NCBI GenBank assembly: GCA_016928435.1 | Contig: JAFGKT010000080.1 | Span: 1 to 64,000, forward strand | Length of the DNA: 64,000 nt | Direction: 5' to 3' | Source: Sedimentisphaerales bacterium | GTDB lineage: Bacteria > Planctomycetota > Phycisphaerae > Sedimentisphaerales > SM23-30 | Part shown: one piece after another, positions 41,763 through 51,782 of the stretch | Layout: every line of letters starts with the position of its first letter | Position numbering within the stretch: the stretch's first letter is position 1 | Made by a program: the position numbers and the translations under genes | The notes under the pieces: model-generated | What the model saw: only the letters and a program-made list of their open reading frames with translations | Databases searched by the model: none | Told to the model about the DNA's origin: nothing

Positions 41763-42719
41763 ATGACACGATCTACTTACAGTATCGCCATTGCAATCAT
41801 CACGCTGGCCTGCTGGCCCAACGTTTGGACAAACCCCTGTTGGGGCGACACGGTCGTACTGGGCAGTGCCGAGCAATGGGTCGCTGTTGACCAAAACGAA
41901 CCCGCTGAGTTCACCCAAATCCGCGCCGATCTAAACAACGGACAAACCAGGCGGGCACTCAATCAAATCAAAGATTGGATCGAAGACCATCCCGACTCAC
42001 CTTACATCGACCAAGCCCTGCACATCCAAGCTCAAGTGCTTATAGCAAGGGGCAAACACTATGACGCCTACGAAATCTACGAACAATTGCTCGATGAACA
42101 CAGCAATTCGCAATTGTTTGAAACCGCGTTGCGTGAGGAAGTGGACATCGCGAGGCTGTTCCTGGCGGGCCAAAAGCGCACCGTCTTGGGTATCCTTAGA
42201 GTCACCGCCAGAGCCGAAGCTATTGTTATGCTCGACGGCGTTGTAGAACGCTGGCCCGGCTCGGAACTCGCTTGCCAAGCTCTCATGATGCAGGCTGACT
42301 ATTACTTCCAAGAAGGTCGCTTTGTTGAATCCCAAGAGATTTACCAAACCGTGGTTGAATACTACGGCCACAGTGAATACTACCCCACCGCCATGCTGCG
42401 TCGTGCTGAATCCAGTTTTGGACAATATTACGGCCCCGAATACGACAGCACCTGCTTGGACGACGCGTATATTCGGTATCTAGAATTCGAAGCCGAGTTT
42501 CCTGAACAAGCGTTGCAGAACAATGTAGCCGAGCGACTCGAAGAAATCATCAACGAACAAATCCGCAAGGAATTCGTCGTGGCTGATTACTATGAGCGCA
42601 CGGGTAGAATCCCCGCCGCGGTGAGCTATTGGCAAATGATAGTCGAACGTTGGCCCAATACCACCTGGGCTCAGCAATCACAAGAACTGCTGGCAAGCTA
42701 TGCCGACAGCGAAAACTAA
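41763..42719 (+). CDS. BamD-like tetratricopeptide periplasmic protein
   Basis: Exported TPR protein resembling BamD/YbgF-type outer-membrane assembly factors. A signal segment TRSTYSIAIAIITLACWPNV is followed by helical pairs such as PYIDQALHIQAQVLIARGKH, YDAYEIYEQLLDEHSNSQLF, QADYYFQEGRFVESQEIYQT and AVSYWQMIVERWPNTTWAQQ. A Cys exists in the signal but without a good lipobox, so lipidation is uncertain. ATG 41763 with AGGAA about nine bases upstream is preferred over the track start at 41703, which puts 20 polar residues before the signal. An LptE-like gene follows, supporting a role in the outer membrane. Confidence 0.75.
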   Translation: MTRSTYSIAIAIITLACWPNVWTNPCWGDTVVLGSAEQWVAVDQNEPAEFTQIRADLNNGQTRRALNQIKDWIEDHPDSPYIDQALHIQAQVLIARGKHYDAYEIYEQLLDEHSNSQLFETALREEVDIARLFLAGQKRTVLGILRVTARAEAIVMLDGVVERWPGSELACQALMMQADYYFQEGRFVESQEIYQTVVEYYGHSEYYPTAMLRRAESSFGQYYGPEYDSTCLDDAYIRYLEFEAEFPEQALQNNVAERLEEIINEQIRKEFVVADYYERTGRIPAAVSYWQMIVERWPNTTWAQQSQELLASYADSEN

Positions 42720-42796
42720 CGACTAGCACCTTATCTTCGTTCGTCCCTGAAACTTCAACAACCCGATATCAACCGCCGCCCACTGCGAGAACATAT

Positions 42797-43309
42797 ATGC
42801 TAAAAAAAACAATTGGCCTATTTATCGCATTCATCATAATCGCCTGGCTGCCCGGCTGCGCCCAGCTAGGCTACACCACCGACACCCTCCACTATGACAA
42901 CATAGAAACCGTATTCATCGAAATGTTCGACAATAACACATTTCGCCGCGGCGTGGAATATGATCTGACCCGCGCCGTCGCCACCCAACTCGAACTCCAC
43001 ACGCCCTACAAAGTTGTTTCTAATCGCAACACCGCCGATACCATTCTAAGCGGCAATATTCTCGGTATCGCTGAGCGTGTACTCACAGAACAGCGGGATT
43101 TGGATCGGCCCCTCGAAAACCAGGTCACAATTCTCGTAGAAGTAACCTGGAAAGATTTTCGCAACGGCCAACTGCTTCTCGACCATAGGCAGATCAGTAC
43201 CAGCGGTGAATATGTGTCATTGTTAGCCGCCGGTCGAGACAGCGCCACCCAAGAAGCCGCCAATGAGATGGCTGTATATATCGTCGAAGCCATGGAAAGG
43301 CCTTGGTAA
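42797..43309 (+). CDS. LptE-like outer-membrane lipoprotein
   Basis: Lipoprotein with signal MLKKTIGLFIAFIIIAWLPG followed by Cys (lipobox LPGC). The mature part matches the LptE pattern: NIETVFIEMFDNNTFRRGVE, DLTRAVATQLELHTPYKVVS, ADTILSGNILGIAERVLTE and a C-terminal helix. LptE plugs LptD to insert lipopolysaccharide into the outer membrane, consistent with lpxA genes in this window. ATG 42797 is chosen because the signal and lipobox begin there; the track start at 42629 overlaps the previous gene by 90 bases. The ribosome site is weak. Length 171 is typical. Confidence 0.82.
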   Translation: MLKKTIGLFIAFIIIAWLPGCAQLGYTTDTLHYDNIETVFIEMFDNNTFRRGVEYDLTRAVATQLELHTPYKVVSNRNTADTILSGNILGIAERVLTEQRDLDRPLENQVTILVEVTWKDFRNGQLLLDHRQISTSGEYVSLLAAGRDSATQEAANEMAVYIVEAMERPW

Positions 43310-43336
43310 GGCCGAGGGGTTCAGTTTTCCCAGGGT

Positions 43337-43365
43337 GGGGTTAGTTTCCGTAAAACAGTAACCCC
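43337..43365 (+). promoter_or_regulatory. Hairpin in the ftsH leader
   Basis: GGGGUUA and UAACCCC pair over seven bases with GUUU/AAAC inside. No U run follows, so it is not a terminator on this strand. It lies between the LptE-like gene and ftsH. Confidence 0.4.
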
Positions 43366-43451
43366 AAACCAAAAAAACAAAATGAATACCGGTGGGTGTT
43401 TTCCAACAATCAAGCCCACCCAACAACAGCGTAAGAGAGTTAGCCAACATA

Positions 43452-45500
43452 ATGAACAATCAGCCCAATAATTCTGATCCTGATAGAAATAACCAACCGC
43501 CCCAAGGCCCCGGCAGAAGACCGCCAGCCAAGCCCCCCCGCAACATCTACAGCCTAGGCGTTCTTTTGATGATCGGCGTTCTGCTTATGATGGTCATGCA
43601 CAGCATGTCGCCGCAGGGAAGAGAGCTGACCTTTTCCGAATTCAGTCGCTTGGTCCAAGACAACCAAGTCGATAGTATCGAAGTCGAAGACGCAACCATT
43701 ACCGGCAAGTTGCATCCCGGCGCCCTCACCAGTGATGATGGTACGGAAATAACCGAATTCACCGTCGTTATCGAACAAGGCATCGGCCGGGAACAATGGT
43801 TTCAGCAATTGCTCAGCGAACACGATGTCGAAGTAACCTACCGTTCGCGCAGCACATTGGTTGATATCCTCATCGGCTTGGTCCCCTGGATACTGATTTT
43901 AGTGGTAATGTATTTCCTCGTCTTCAGGCAGTTCCGCGGCGCCGGTGGAGCGGGCATGCTGGGGTCGTTCGGCCGGAGCCGGCACCGCATGGCCTCCAAA
44001 GACCAAGCCAAGGTAACCTTCAAGCAGGTCGCGGGCATCGATGAAGCCAAAGATGAAGTCCAAGAAATAATCCACTTCTTGCGTAATCCCAAAAAATTCC
44101 AACGGCTGGGCGGCCGAATCCCGCGCGGCATTCTCCTGGTAGGCGATCCCGGTTGCGGCAAAACCCTCCTCGCTAAAGCCATCGCCGGCGAAGCCGATGT
44201 TCCTCTGCTGAGCATATCCGGCAGTGATTTCGTCGAGATGTTTGTAGGCGTAGGCGCTTCCCGCGTACGCGACCTTTTCCGCCAAGCTAAAGAAATCTCT
44301 CCCTGCATCATATTCCTGGATGAGATCGACGCCGTGGGCCGCAAACGAGGCGTGGGAGTCGCGGGCGGCGGTCACGACGAACGTGAACAGACCCTTAATG
44401 CCATCCTCGTTGAGATGGACGGTTTCAGCAGCAACGATCAAGTTATTGTCATTGCCGCGACTAACCGCGGCGATGTTTTGGATCACGCGTTGACCCGCCC
44501 CGGCCGATTCGATCGGCAAATCTATGTGCCGCTGCCCGACGTCAAAGGCCGGGCCGAAATCTTGCAAGTTCATGCCGCCAAGGTAAAATTAGGCCCCGAC
44601 ACCGATCTGCATCGTTTGGCGCGCGGCACGCCCATGTTCAGCGGCGCCGACCTCGAAGCCATCATTAACGAAGCCGCACTCGCAGCTACAATGCAAAACA
44701 AAGACTACGTCGAAATGTGCGATCTTGAGGAAGCGCGTGACAAGGTCCGTTGGGGCCGTGCCCGCCGCAGCCGAACCATCGATGAGAAAGAACAAAACGT
44801 CACCGCTTTCCACGAAGCCGGCCACGCTCTCGTACAATCCTTGACACCAAGTGCCGACCCTATTCACAAAGTCAGTATTATTCCCCGCGGAAGAATGGGC
44901 GGCGCCACTTTCAGCCTGCCCGAACAAGACCGCACCATGTACACCAAAAGTTTTTGTTTGGCGCTGATTCGCGTTTGTTTTGGAGGTCGTGTCGCCGAGG
45001 AAGTAGCCTGCGGCGAAATCACCAGCGGCGCCCAAATGGATATCGAGCAAGCCACTAATATCGCCCGTCAAATGGTCAAGGTCTGGGGCATGAGCGAAAA
45101 ACTTGGGTTCATCAAATATGGCGCCGATGAAGCGCCGGCTTGGCCGACGGACCTTGGCGGGCGTGAATACTCCGAACACACCGCCGAAGTCATCGACTCC
45201 GAAATTAAAGATATCATGAACGCTGCTTACAACGATGTCAAAAAACTGATCTTGGAAAACCGCGATAAGTTGGACCGATTGAAAGCCGCTTTGCTCAAAT
45301 ATGAAACCCTCAGTGACACTGAGGTAAAACGTATCATGGACGGCGAAACTCTCGACAAACCCACGGTCGGCGATCTCATCAAAGCCGAACAGGCCAAAAC
45401 ATCTGATAACAATCACGCTGAACACCAACAAACTCCTAGCAGCAAAGATAACAACTCTGCCGATAATTCATCCGATGAAACTACTGAAAACCAGGAATAA
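43452..45500 (+). CDS. ftsH: ATP-dependent zinc metalloprotease FtsH
   Basis: Membrane-anchored AAA+ protease for quality control and, in enterics, control of LpxC and hence lipid A. Order: proline-rich N-tail, membrane helix ([20 protein letters not shown]), periplasmic domain, second helix ([18 protein letters not shown]), AAA+ domain with Walker A GDPGCGKT (usual GPPGTGKT), Walker [17 protein letters not shown], pore [13 protein letters not shown], and the zinc site HEAGHALVQ about residue 455. A Ser/Asn-rich tail closes the protein. The track start GTG 43392 lacks support; ATG 43452 gives 682 residues. The Cys in Walker A is unusual but may not abolish binding. Confidence 0.95.
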   Translation: MNNQPNNSDPDRNNQPPQGPGRRPPAKPPRNIYSLGVLLMIGVLLMMVMHSMSPQGRELTFSEFSRLVQDNQVDSIEVEDATITGKLHPGALTSDDGTEITEFTVVIEQGIGREQWFQQLLSEHDVEVTYRSRSTLVDILIGLVPWILILVVMYFLVFRQFRGAGGAGMLGSFGRSRHRMASKDQAKVTFKQVAGIDEAKDEVQEIIHFLRNPKKFQRLGGRIPRGILLVGDPGCGKTLLAKAIAGEADVPLLSISGSDFVEMFVGVGASRVRDLFRQAKEISPCIIFLDEIDAVGRKRGVGVAGGGHDEREQTLNAILVEMDGFSSNDQVIVIAATNRGDVLDHALTRPGRFDRQIYVPLPDVKGRAEILQVHAAKVKLGPDTDLHRLARGTPMFSGADLEAIINEAALAATMQNKDYVEMCDLEEARDKVRWGRARRSRTIDEKEQNVTAFHEAGHALVQSLTPSADPIHKVSIIPRGRMGGATFSLPEQDRTMYTKSFCLALIRVCFGGRVAEEVACGEITSGAQMDIEQATNIARQMVKVWGMSEKLGFIKYGADEAPAWPTDLGGREYSEHTAEVIDSEIKDIMNAAYNDVKKLILENRDKLDRLKAALLKYETLSDTEVKRIMDGETLDKPTVGDLIKAEQAKTSDNNHAEHQQTPSSKDNNSADNSSDETTENQE

Positions 45501-45740
45501 CCAAAAGATCATCATGCGGTTATCGGACGCCGTTATCGACAAATTATCCTCACATAACTGTTAACGCGGGAATTTTGGCTTTTCCGGGCACCCCGCCTGG
45601 TATTTCTTAGACCATCACATCGCAACAACTAAGTTCCACTAACTAAATGCCGATCATTCTAACATGCGGTATATGGTGAAGGGTAATCGGCTCAACCACC
45701 ATGTCGTGCGTTGGCCTAGCTTAGTAGTACGGAACGAAAA

Positions 45741-47024
45741 ATGCCTATTCTTTTGTCTGCACAAGAACTCGAACCAGGAATGGTCGTAGCGGTTAACGTT
45801 GTTAACCAGTACAACGTCCTGCTCCCTCATGGAAAACGTATAACCGAACAAGACATTGCTTCTCTTGTAAAACGTTTTCCCGACAAGATGGTCCATATCG
45901 TTGACCCACTCCTTGATGACTTCGTGCAATTCGATGACGATAGTCACGATCAAGAAGTCTCGATGGAAGTTCGTCGCAACATCGCAACAGCCACCCATAA
46001 AGTCAGTGCGTTGGTCCGTGCCGGAGTCGCCCTCGACGCCGACCATCTGCGAGGTATAGAAGATGTCGTCAATAATATGATGAAACATCTCAGTCAAAAT
46101 CCCGTCACCATGGCGATTATAGAGCAGAGCGCCGGCTGGGATGATTATCTCCAGGAACACAGCGCCAATGTCTTTTACCTGAGCATGCTGATCGGCAACA
46201 CCATCAAAAACTACATTCGCAGAGAACGCGAACGACTAAGCGCCGCCAAAAATGTGCCCCACGGGATGAACATAACCCCGCTCGCCACCGCGGCGATGTT
46301 CCACGATATCGGCATGTCTCCTATCGAACAGCTTTATCGCAAATCCGAACCGTTGACTGCCGAAGAGATGGACGCCATCCGCGCCCACCCCAACTCCGGC
46401 GCCGATATGCTGCCCGAAGAAATCGACCCCATGGTGAAACTCATCATACGCAACCACCACGAAAATTTTGACGGCACCGGCTACCCGCGTGCCTTGCCCG
46501 GCAGTGAAACCAACATCTTTGCCCGCATTCTGCGAGTCGTCGATGCTTATTCCGCCGCGATCTCGCACCAGGTTTATCGAAAAGCCAAAAGCCCCGTCAA
46601 AGTACTCTACGAAATGCTCTATGGCGACTACAAACGTTACTATGACCCGGTAGTATTAAAGGTGTTTTCCGGATTGATGCAGCCATTCCCGATCGGCGCC
46701 AAGATAAGTCTGCAAGATGGACGATGGGCCGTCGTCGTCAAGCACAATCAGCAGCATTGCTTTAAGCCCAATGTGATCATCGCCTACGATGAGTTCGGCG
46801 ACCCTATAGAACGTGAAAACCTCCAACAACCGTTTTCCTTACAAAGCAGACCCGACATAAAAGTAAAAAGCTTCGGCGAGGACGACATCTCTTTCGTAAA
46901 CGATCTTCCCGAAACTCTAAATCTCGGTAACCAGACCGACCAAGGCGAATCCTCCGACGACGATCCCGTACAAAAAATAATCGAGCAAGATGAAGCTGAC
47001 ATATTAAGCTTCCTCTACCCCTAA
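45741..47024 (+). CDS. HD-GYP domain protein
   Basis: Probable cyclic di-GMP phosphodiesterase. The N-terminal part (LSAQELEPGMVVAVNVVNQY) is the DUF3391-like region often preceding HD-GYP domains. The HD-GYP domain (about 130-330) has HSANVFYLSMLIGN, MFHDIGMSPIEQLY, IIRNHHENFDGTGYPRALPG and ILRVVDAYSAAI, so all signature residues are intact. The C-terminal 90 residues include a small beta module (IGAKISLQDGRWAVVVKHNQ) and an acidic tail. It has no receiver. It stands alone, 240 bases after ftsH. With the receiver-HD-GYP protein at 15480 this is the second such enzyme in the window. Confidence 0.9.
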   Translation: MPILLSAQELEPGMVVAVNVVNQYNVLLPHGKRITEQDIASLVKRFPDKMVHIVDPLLDDFVQFDDDSHDQEVSMEVRRNIATATHKVSALVRAGVALDADHLRGIEDVVNNMMKHLSQNPVTMAIIEQSAGWDDYLQEHSANVFYLSMLIGNTIKNYIRRERERLSAAKNVPHGMNITPLATAAMFHDIGMSPIEQLYRKSEPLTAEEMDAIRAHPNSGADMLPEEIDPMVKLIIRNHHENFDGTGYPRALPGSETNIFARILRVVDAYSAAISHQVYRKAKSPVKVLYEMLYGDYKRYYDPVVLKVFSGLMQPFPIGAKISLQDGRWAVVVKHNQQHCFKPNVIIAYDEFGDPIERENLQQPFSLQSRPDIKVKSFGEDDISFVNDLPETLNLGNQTDQGESSDDDPVQKIIEQDEADILSFLYP

Positions 47025-47230
47025 TCACCCCATATCCCCCAATAATTCAGCGATCCGCGGTTTTGAAATTCTCTTCACCCTGCGTTCGCCCCTCTGTGTT
47101 TTAACAAATTGACAACAAATCCCAACGCTCATAAAATGCTCTGGGCTGGTCCCATGCAAATTCAGGCAAACCAACCCAGTATTCCTAGACACGGGTTCTC
47201 TCACTCAATCCAAAAGAGGACAAACTAAAA

Positions 47231-48265
47231 ATGAAAGCCGCCGTACTCACAGCAATCCGCCAAATCGAGATTCAAGACCTCGCCAAGCCCAAAATCCAAA
47301 AAGACAACGACGTTCTGCTCAAATTGACCAAGGTCGGGGTTTGCGGCTCTGATGTACACTACTACATAACCGGCCGGATAGGCTCCCAAGTCGTCCAGTT
47401 CCCGTTCATAGTCGGGCACGAATGCGCCGCCCAAGTCGTAGAAGTAGGACCAGCTGTCAAAAATCTCAAAATTGGTGATAATGTCGCCGTTGACCCCGCC
47501 GTGGTCTGCCACAATTGCGATCAGTGCAAAAGCAATAGAGAAAACACCTGCCGAGAATTGCGATTTCTCGGTTGCCCCGGACAACTGGCCGGCTGCCTCT
47601 GCGAATACATCGTCATGCCCCAAGACAGCCTCTTTCCCATCGACGGCATAATCAGCATCGATCAAGCGGTTTTGTCTGAACCGCTGGCCATCGGATACTA
47701 TGCCGTCAAACAGTCACAGATCAAACCAGCAGCCAATGTTGCCATATTGGGCGCCGGCCCTATCGGACTCAGCGTCCTGGTCTCCGCCCGAGCAAACAAC
47801 GTTGGCAAAACCTACGTCACCGACAAAATCAACGACCGTTTGACCGCTGCACGCAAAGGCCAAGCAAGCTGGACCGGCAATCCCGACCAAAGCGATATCG
47901 TCGCCGACATCTCCCAGCAAGAACCACAAGGAATGGATGTCGTTTACGAGTGTTGCGGCGAACAAGACGCCCTCGATCAAGCTGTTGAGTTGCTCAAGCC
48001 CGGAGGCAAACTAATGCTCATTGGCATTCCCCGCGCCGATCGAGTCTCGTTCCAAATCGACAAGCTGCGTCGCAAGGAAATCACTGTTATCAACGTAAGA
48101 CGCCAGAACGATTGCGTCCAGGGCTGTATCGACATGCTCGCCCAAGGCAAAGTCGATGTCGATTTCATGGTAACCCATCGATTCAGCCTCGACCAAACCC
48201 AAGAGGCGTTTGAATTGGTCCACAACTACGCCGACGGCGTCATCAAAGCCATGATCGAATTCTAA
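47231..48265 (+). CDS. Zinc-dependent sorbitol/xylitol-type dehydrogenase
   Basis: Medium-chain zinc alcohol dehydrogenase closest in pattern to sorbitol/xylitol dehydrogenases. Catalytic zinc ligands are in VGVCGSDVHYY (Cys), VGHECAAQV (His-Glu); the structural zinc loop CHNCDQCKSNRENTC is complete. The Rossmann segment is VAILGAGPIGLSVLVSARA (about residue 170). The GGCP-type LRFLGCPGQLAGCLCEYI block is typical of polyol dehydrogenases. Cofactor is probably NAD, judging from VTDKIND after the second strand. Length 344 is normal. The start has AGAGGA upstream. It is monocistronic, convergent with rpsD. Confidence 0.88.
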   Translation: MKAAVLTAIRQIEIQDLAKPKIQKDNDVLLKLTKVGVCGSDVHYYITGRIGSQVVQFPFIVGHECAAQVVEVGPAVKNLKIGDNVAVDPAVVCHNCDQCKSNRENTCRELRFLGCPGQLAGCLCEYIVMPQDSLFPIDGIISIDQAVLSEPLAIGYYAVKQSQIKPAANVAILGAGPIGLSVLVSARANNVGKTYVTDKINDRLTAARKGQASWTGNPDQSDIVADISQQEPQGMDVVYECCGEQDALDQAVELLKPGGKLMLIGIPRADRVSFQIDKLRRKEITVINVRRQNDCVQGCIDMLAQGKVDVDFMVTHRFSLDQTQEAFELVHNYADGVIKAMIEF

Positions 48266-48370
48266 GCCCCTAATCAACACCCCAAGCGTAATCCGCAGTG
48301 ATTCCCCCAAAACCAACCCTCAACAATTTACACCGTGGGGATTCTTGAACTCCGATCCCGGTAACACGCA

Positions 48371-48412
48371 TAAAAAAAGGGCGTTAGGCAAAAAACCCAA
48401 CGCCCTGCTTCT
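48371..48412 (-). terminator. Rho-independent terminator of rpsD
   Basis: On the minus strand GGGCGTTGGG and CCTAACGCCC pair around TTTTTTG, followed by seven T. It lies about 70 bases past the rpsD stop. On the plus strand it could also stop transcription from the dehydrogenase gene. Confidence 0.85.
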
Positions 48413-48477
48413 TTTGTATTAGCCTTCCAACGAAAAAGCGAAAACCTCGCTCTCTGCGTTACGAAGGCTCTAACTGA

Positions 48478-49086
48478 TTAGTGAGTGAAGTACTCAATAA
48501 TCAGGCTGTAATCCAACTCAAACGGAATCCGAATCTCTTCCACGCTCGGCAGATTCAGCACTTTACCCTGGAGCTTGCCATCTTCGCATACCAACCAAGT
48601 GGGAACAAGTTTCTCCTCACAGGTTTCAGAGCAAGTCTGAACAAACTTCGAGCTTTTGTCCTTAACCGAAATGGTATCCTCGGCCTTGACCAGATAGGAA
48701 GGAATATCAACCTTATTGCCATTGACCAGTATGTGACCGTGAGCTACCATCTGACGAGCTTGCCAGATCGTACGCACCCAACCCAACCGGCGAACAACAT
48801 TGTCCAAACGGCTTTCCAATATCTGACGCAATGCAGCCGCGGCAGAACCATGACCAACGCTCGCCATCTTCACATACTTACGCATCTGGCGATCACGAAC
48901 ATTATAATAAAAAGCCAAGCGTTGTTTCTCGTTCAACTGACGCCCATACAAACTACGACGCGGCGAACGAAAACCATGCATCCCCGGACGGTTGGGGCGT
49001 TTCAGGCTCATGTGCCTTACGGTCTCGGCAATCGGAACGCCTAAGCGTCGGCTAAGTTTTACCTTTGGTCCGGTATAATTACCCAT
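48478..49086 (-). CDS. rpsD: 30S ribosomal protein S4
   Basis: Primary 16S rRNA-binding protein of the small subunit. The N-terminal region KVKLSRRLGVPIAETVRHMS lacks the zinc-binding Cys cluster found in some S4 proteins. Conserved blocks follow: YGRQLNEKQRLAFYYNVRDR, then the S4 RNA-binding domain LESRLDNVVRRLGW, ARQMVAHGHILVNGNKVDIP and C-terminal EEIRIPFELDYSLIIEYF. Length 202 is normal. It is alone rather than in the S13-S11-S4-rpoA operon, as happens in several phyla. AGGAG lies 11 bases upstream and a clear terminator downstream. Confidence 0.97.
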   Translation of the reverse strand: MGNYTGPKVKLSRRLGVPIAETVRHMSLKRPNRPGMHGFRSPRRSLYGRQLNEKQRLAFYYNVRDRQMRKYVKMASVGHGSAAAALRQILESRLDNVVRRLGWVRTIWQARQMVAHGHILVNGNKVDIPSYLVKAEDTISVKDKSSKFVQTCSETCEEKLVPTWLVCEDGKLQGKVLNLPSVEEIRIPFELDYSLIIEYFTH

Positions 49087-49359
49087 ACTGACAACGACTC
49101 CTAAAGTCCTTAATAATACCTAGTATTGCTTGCCCAGAACAGATGGACAAAACGTTGTAAATACCGTAATTGCGACGTCTTGTCAAGGGCCAAAACAGCA
49201 AAAATAGCCCGCTATCTACGCCCACAGCTCATCCCCAAAGCGCACTTTCCGGCCGACAACCGTAAAACACTGTATTACAAATACTTATCCGCCTTTGACA
49301 AATCAAAATCTTGTTTATATCAGTTATCCTGTCCCAAAAACTCCCTGGCAAAACTCAAC

Positions 49360-49743
49360 TCATTTGGTCATATCAAAAACCGAATCGCTCATAATCTGCC
49401 CACAGTATATACATGCCGCGTGCCTAGGCGAAACCACACGCCCGCAATTTGGGCATTCGATCGGCTGTGAACGCTGATTCTTGCCGTCAAGCTGACCGTC
49501 CCGCATGTCAATCTCATAAAGTTTGTTATTCAAATCATCCTCGGTTAGCCCGGCCTTGTCTCTTAGCAACTCCCAAAGGGCTTGATTGATCAGCAGCGCC
49601 TTGGCCAGATTAGATTCCAGCATCCGCAAATGGCTCTGGACATGCACAGCCTCTTCGCGCTTACGCCTGGCCCGATCACGCGACGGGTCCTCTCGGTCGT
49701 TATGAATCATCGTCTTGCCATGAATATTGAACATCGCGCACAT
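49360..49743 (-). CDS. Small zinc-ribbon protein, uncharacterised
   Basis: A 127-residue soluble protein. The N-terminal half is highly charged and helical (HNDREDPSRDRARRKREEAV), followed by a helix with HLRMLESNLAKALLINQALW and KAGLTEDDLNNKLYEIDMRD. The C-terminus is a zinc ribbon from CPNCGRVVSPRHAACIYCGQ. I do not recognise a named family. The start ATG 49743 is set by AGGAGG seven bases upstream; the track start at 49770 is rejected. It stands alone between rpsD and the AhpD-like gene, and shares ribbon style with the protein at 31489. Confidence 0.72.
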   Translation of the reverse strand: MCAMFNIHGKTMIHNDREDPSRDRARRKREEAVHVQSHLRMLESNLAKALLINQALWELLRDKAGLTEDDLNNKLYEIDMRDGQLDGKNQRSQPIECPNCGRVVSPRHAACIYCGQIMSDSVFDMTK

Positions 49744-50067
49744 AATACAACCTCCTGCCGGGGTTACCAAAAAAACCGCCGTCGTCCTCTGACAAAAACT
49801 CCTGTTATTCCTAGAGTTACACTCGCAATAGTCGAAAATCCCATCCTCGTTTTTGACTTTTTAATCGCTGGACGCTATGAACATTTAGTGTTATTTTAAG
49901 TTTTGCTTCTATCTGCTTCAATCCATGCAGACAAGCAACAAAATGGGCTCTATGGGCATAAGATTATACACTGCAACCACTTACGCACATTCCCTCAGGG
50001 CCGTTCCATAATAGTCAATTAATCACAGTGTAGTAGTATTTATGTCTAACAATAGGAGTATAGCCAA
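49744..50067. other. Gene-free divergent region
   Basis: Lies between the zinc-ribbon gene and the AhpD-like gene, which face away from each other, so both promoters should be here. The DNA is AT-rich; I could not fix a promoter or see repeats. An AGGAG ribosome site for the AhpD-like gene is at the end. Confidence 0.5.
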
Positions 50068-50412
50068 ATGTCAGCAGAAAACGTAACGGTTTTTTTTGAG
50101 AAGTTCAAAGCCGATTCAGGCAAAATGCAGCAAGAATTACCCGAAATGACCAAGGCCTTCATGGGCCTCTTCCAGACAACAATGAAAGACGGCGCGCTCT
50201 CAGCGAAGGTAAAAGAGCTGATCGCCCTAGCCGCAGGCATCACAGTTCGTTGCGAACCTTGCATTAATCTGCACGTGCAGAAATGCATTGCCGCAGGCGC
50301 GACTCGTGAGGAAATCCTAGAAACCGCCGGGGTAGTGACCATGATGCAAGGCGGCCCCGGATTCACCTACGTCCCCAAAGTAATGGACGCCCTGGAATCC
50401 TGCGGCAAATAA
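50068..50412 (+). CDS. AhpD-like carboxymuconolactone decarboxylase family protein
   Basis: Small alpha-helical protein of the AhpD/CMD family. The core motif KELIALAAGITVRCEPCINL with CxxC and the following HVQKCIAAGATREEILETAG is the AhpD-type redox site, so a disulfide-linked peroxidase-support or general reductase role is likely. A substrate-specific decarboxylase role is less likely. A GGPGFTYVPKVMDALE helix ends the protein. Length 114 is typical. The ATG has AGGAG about nine bases upstream and a terminator follows, so it is monocistronic. Confidence 0.9.
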   Translation: MSAENVTVFFEKFKADSGKMQQELPEMTKAFMGLFQTTMKDGALSAKVKELIALAAGITVRCEPCINLHVQKCIAAGATREEILETAGVVTMMQGGPGFTYVPKVMDALESCGK

Positions 50413-50440
50413 ATACCCGCTCAACCCCAAAAAGCAACAC

Positions 50441-50470
50441 AAGGGTCAGCTCACGCTGGCCCTTTCTTTT
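50441..50470 (+). terminator. Rho-independent terminator of the AhpD-like gene
   Basis: AGGGUCAGC-UCAC-GCUGGCCCU forms nine pairs with a four-base loop, followed by UUCUUUU, about 30 bases after the stop. Confidence 0.88.
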
Positions 50471-50723
50471 GTCCTATCAGACTTTGTCCTATCAGAGCTA
50501 ATCTCCCCTCCCCTTCCCACATCTCAGTCAAGTTCAATATATCCATCTCGGTCTGCCCTTCCACCAAGTCACAAAACAAGACGCCAACCGCCTTTGAATC
50601 TCTCCGCTCCACCAGTTTTCGCCCAGAAAACCGCCCATGAATATTTTCCTTCGGCTGCGGCTTTATTTTCGTTGATTGCTGTCCTAGAATTACTATTGAA
50701 ACCAATATGAAGGAACCCAAACA

Positions 50724-51671
50724 ATGAAACAGCAGCCCAGAAAAATCGTGATTATTGGAGCCGGAGCTGTCGGTGTTACCTACTGTTATGCCCTTATGCA
50801 GCACGGCTTGGCCGACGAAATCGTCTTGATCGACCTCGACCACGACCGAGTCGCCGGTGAGATCATGGATCTATCTCACGGCCTGCCTTTCGTCCAACCA
50901 GTTCGCATTCGGGCCGGCGACTACAGTGACTGCGCAGATGCCGCTCTTATTGTCCTCACCGCTGGGGCCAAGCAAAAACCCAATCAGTCTCGCCGAGAAT
51001 TGGTGCAGCAAAACGCCAAAATCGTTGTTTCTATATGCCAGCAAATAAAACGCTACGCCAATGATGCTATCCTCCTAGTTGTCACCAATCCCGTAGATGT
51101 GCTGACCTACATAGCCATCAACCAACTCGGTTGGCCCAAACCATGCGTCATCGGCTCTGGTACCGTCCTGGATAGCAGCCGTTTTCGTTATATGATCAGT
51201 CAGCATTGCCAGATCGACCCGCGTAACGTCCACGCTTACATTCTTGGCGAACATGGAGACAGCGAAGTTGCCGCCTGGAGCATGACGCACATCGCCGGCG
51301 TACCCATCACCGACTACTGCCCTGGTTGCCAACGCTGCGACTTTCGCGAAACCCACCGGAACATTGCTCAGAAGGTACGCGATTCCGCCTATCACATTAT
51401 CGACTACAAAGGCGCAACCTATTATGCTATCGGCTTGTCACTCGTCCGCATCTCCGAGGCCATTCTCCGCGACGAACACAGCGTGCTTACTGTTTCAACT
51501 TTGCTCAACGGTGAGTACGGCCTCAAAGACATCTGCCTGAGTGTCCCTTGCATCCTCGATAGGACCGGCCTTGTCAGTATCATCGAAGCAAAACTTGCAG
51601 CAGATGAGCAAAAAGCCCTCCAGGCCTCCGCCCAAGTTCTACGCAATAACCTCGCGGACATCCACCTCTAG
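50724..51671 (+). CDS. ldh: L-lactate dehydrogenase
   Basis: NAD-dependent L-lactate dehydrogenase, regenerating NAD from pyruvate in fermentation. The Rossmann start is IVIIGAGAVGVTYCYALMQH; the specificity loop reads LTAGAKQKPNQSRRELV, with Gln at the lactate/malate-discriminating position, which favours lactate. NPVDVLTYIA, GSGTVLDSSRFRYMIS and GEHGDSEVAAWS (catalytic His) are all present. Length 315 is normal. AAGGAA sits about eight bases before the ATG. It converges with acs. Presence beside acetyl-CoA synthetase and 2-oxoacid:ferredoxin oxidoreductase fits pyruvate-centred metabolism. Confidence 0.95.
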   Translation: MKQQPRKIVIIGAGAVGVTYCYALMQHGLADEIVLIDLDHDRVAGEIMDLSHGLPFVQPVRIRAGDYSDCADAALIVLTAGAKQKPNQSRRELVQQNAKIVVSICQQIKRYANDAILLVVTNPVDVLTYIAINQLGWPKPCVIGSGTVLDSSRFRYMISQHCQIDPRNVHAYILGEHGDSEVAAWSMTHIAGVPITDYCPGCQRCDFRETHRNIAQKVRDSAYHIIDYKGATYYAIGLSLVRISEAILRDEHSVLTVSTLLNGEYGLKDICLSVPCILDRTGLVSIIEAKLAADEQKALQASAQVLRNNLADIHL

Positions 51672-51710
51672 ACTTACTCTTAAACACCCCATTATCTGGT
51701 TATCTCTGCG

Positions 51711-51748
51711 CAAAAAAAACAGCAGAGCGCCGCAAAGGACACTCTGCC
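51711..51748 (-). terminator. Rho-independent terminator of acs
   Basis: On the minus strand GCAGAGUGUC and GGCGCUCUGC form ten pairs around CUUUGC, followed by UGUUUUUUUU. It lies about 35 bases past the acs stop, in the convergent gap with ldh. Confidence 0.88.
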
Positions 51749-51782
51749 GTTTGAAAATCACAAAACTATTCGCGTATCACGC

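Noticed and set aside
44589-45431. 280-codon minus-strand ORF
   Set aside because: Antisense shadow of ftsH.
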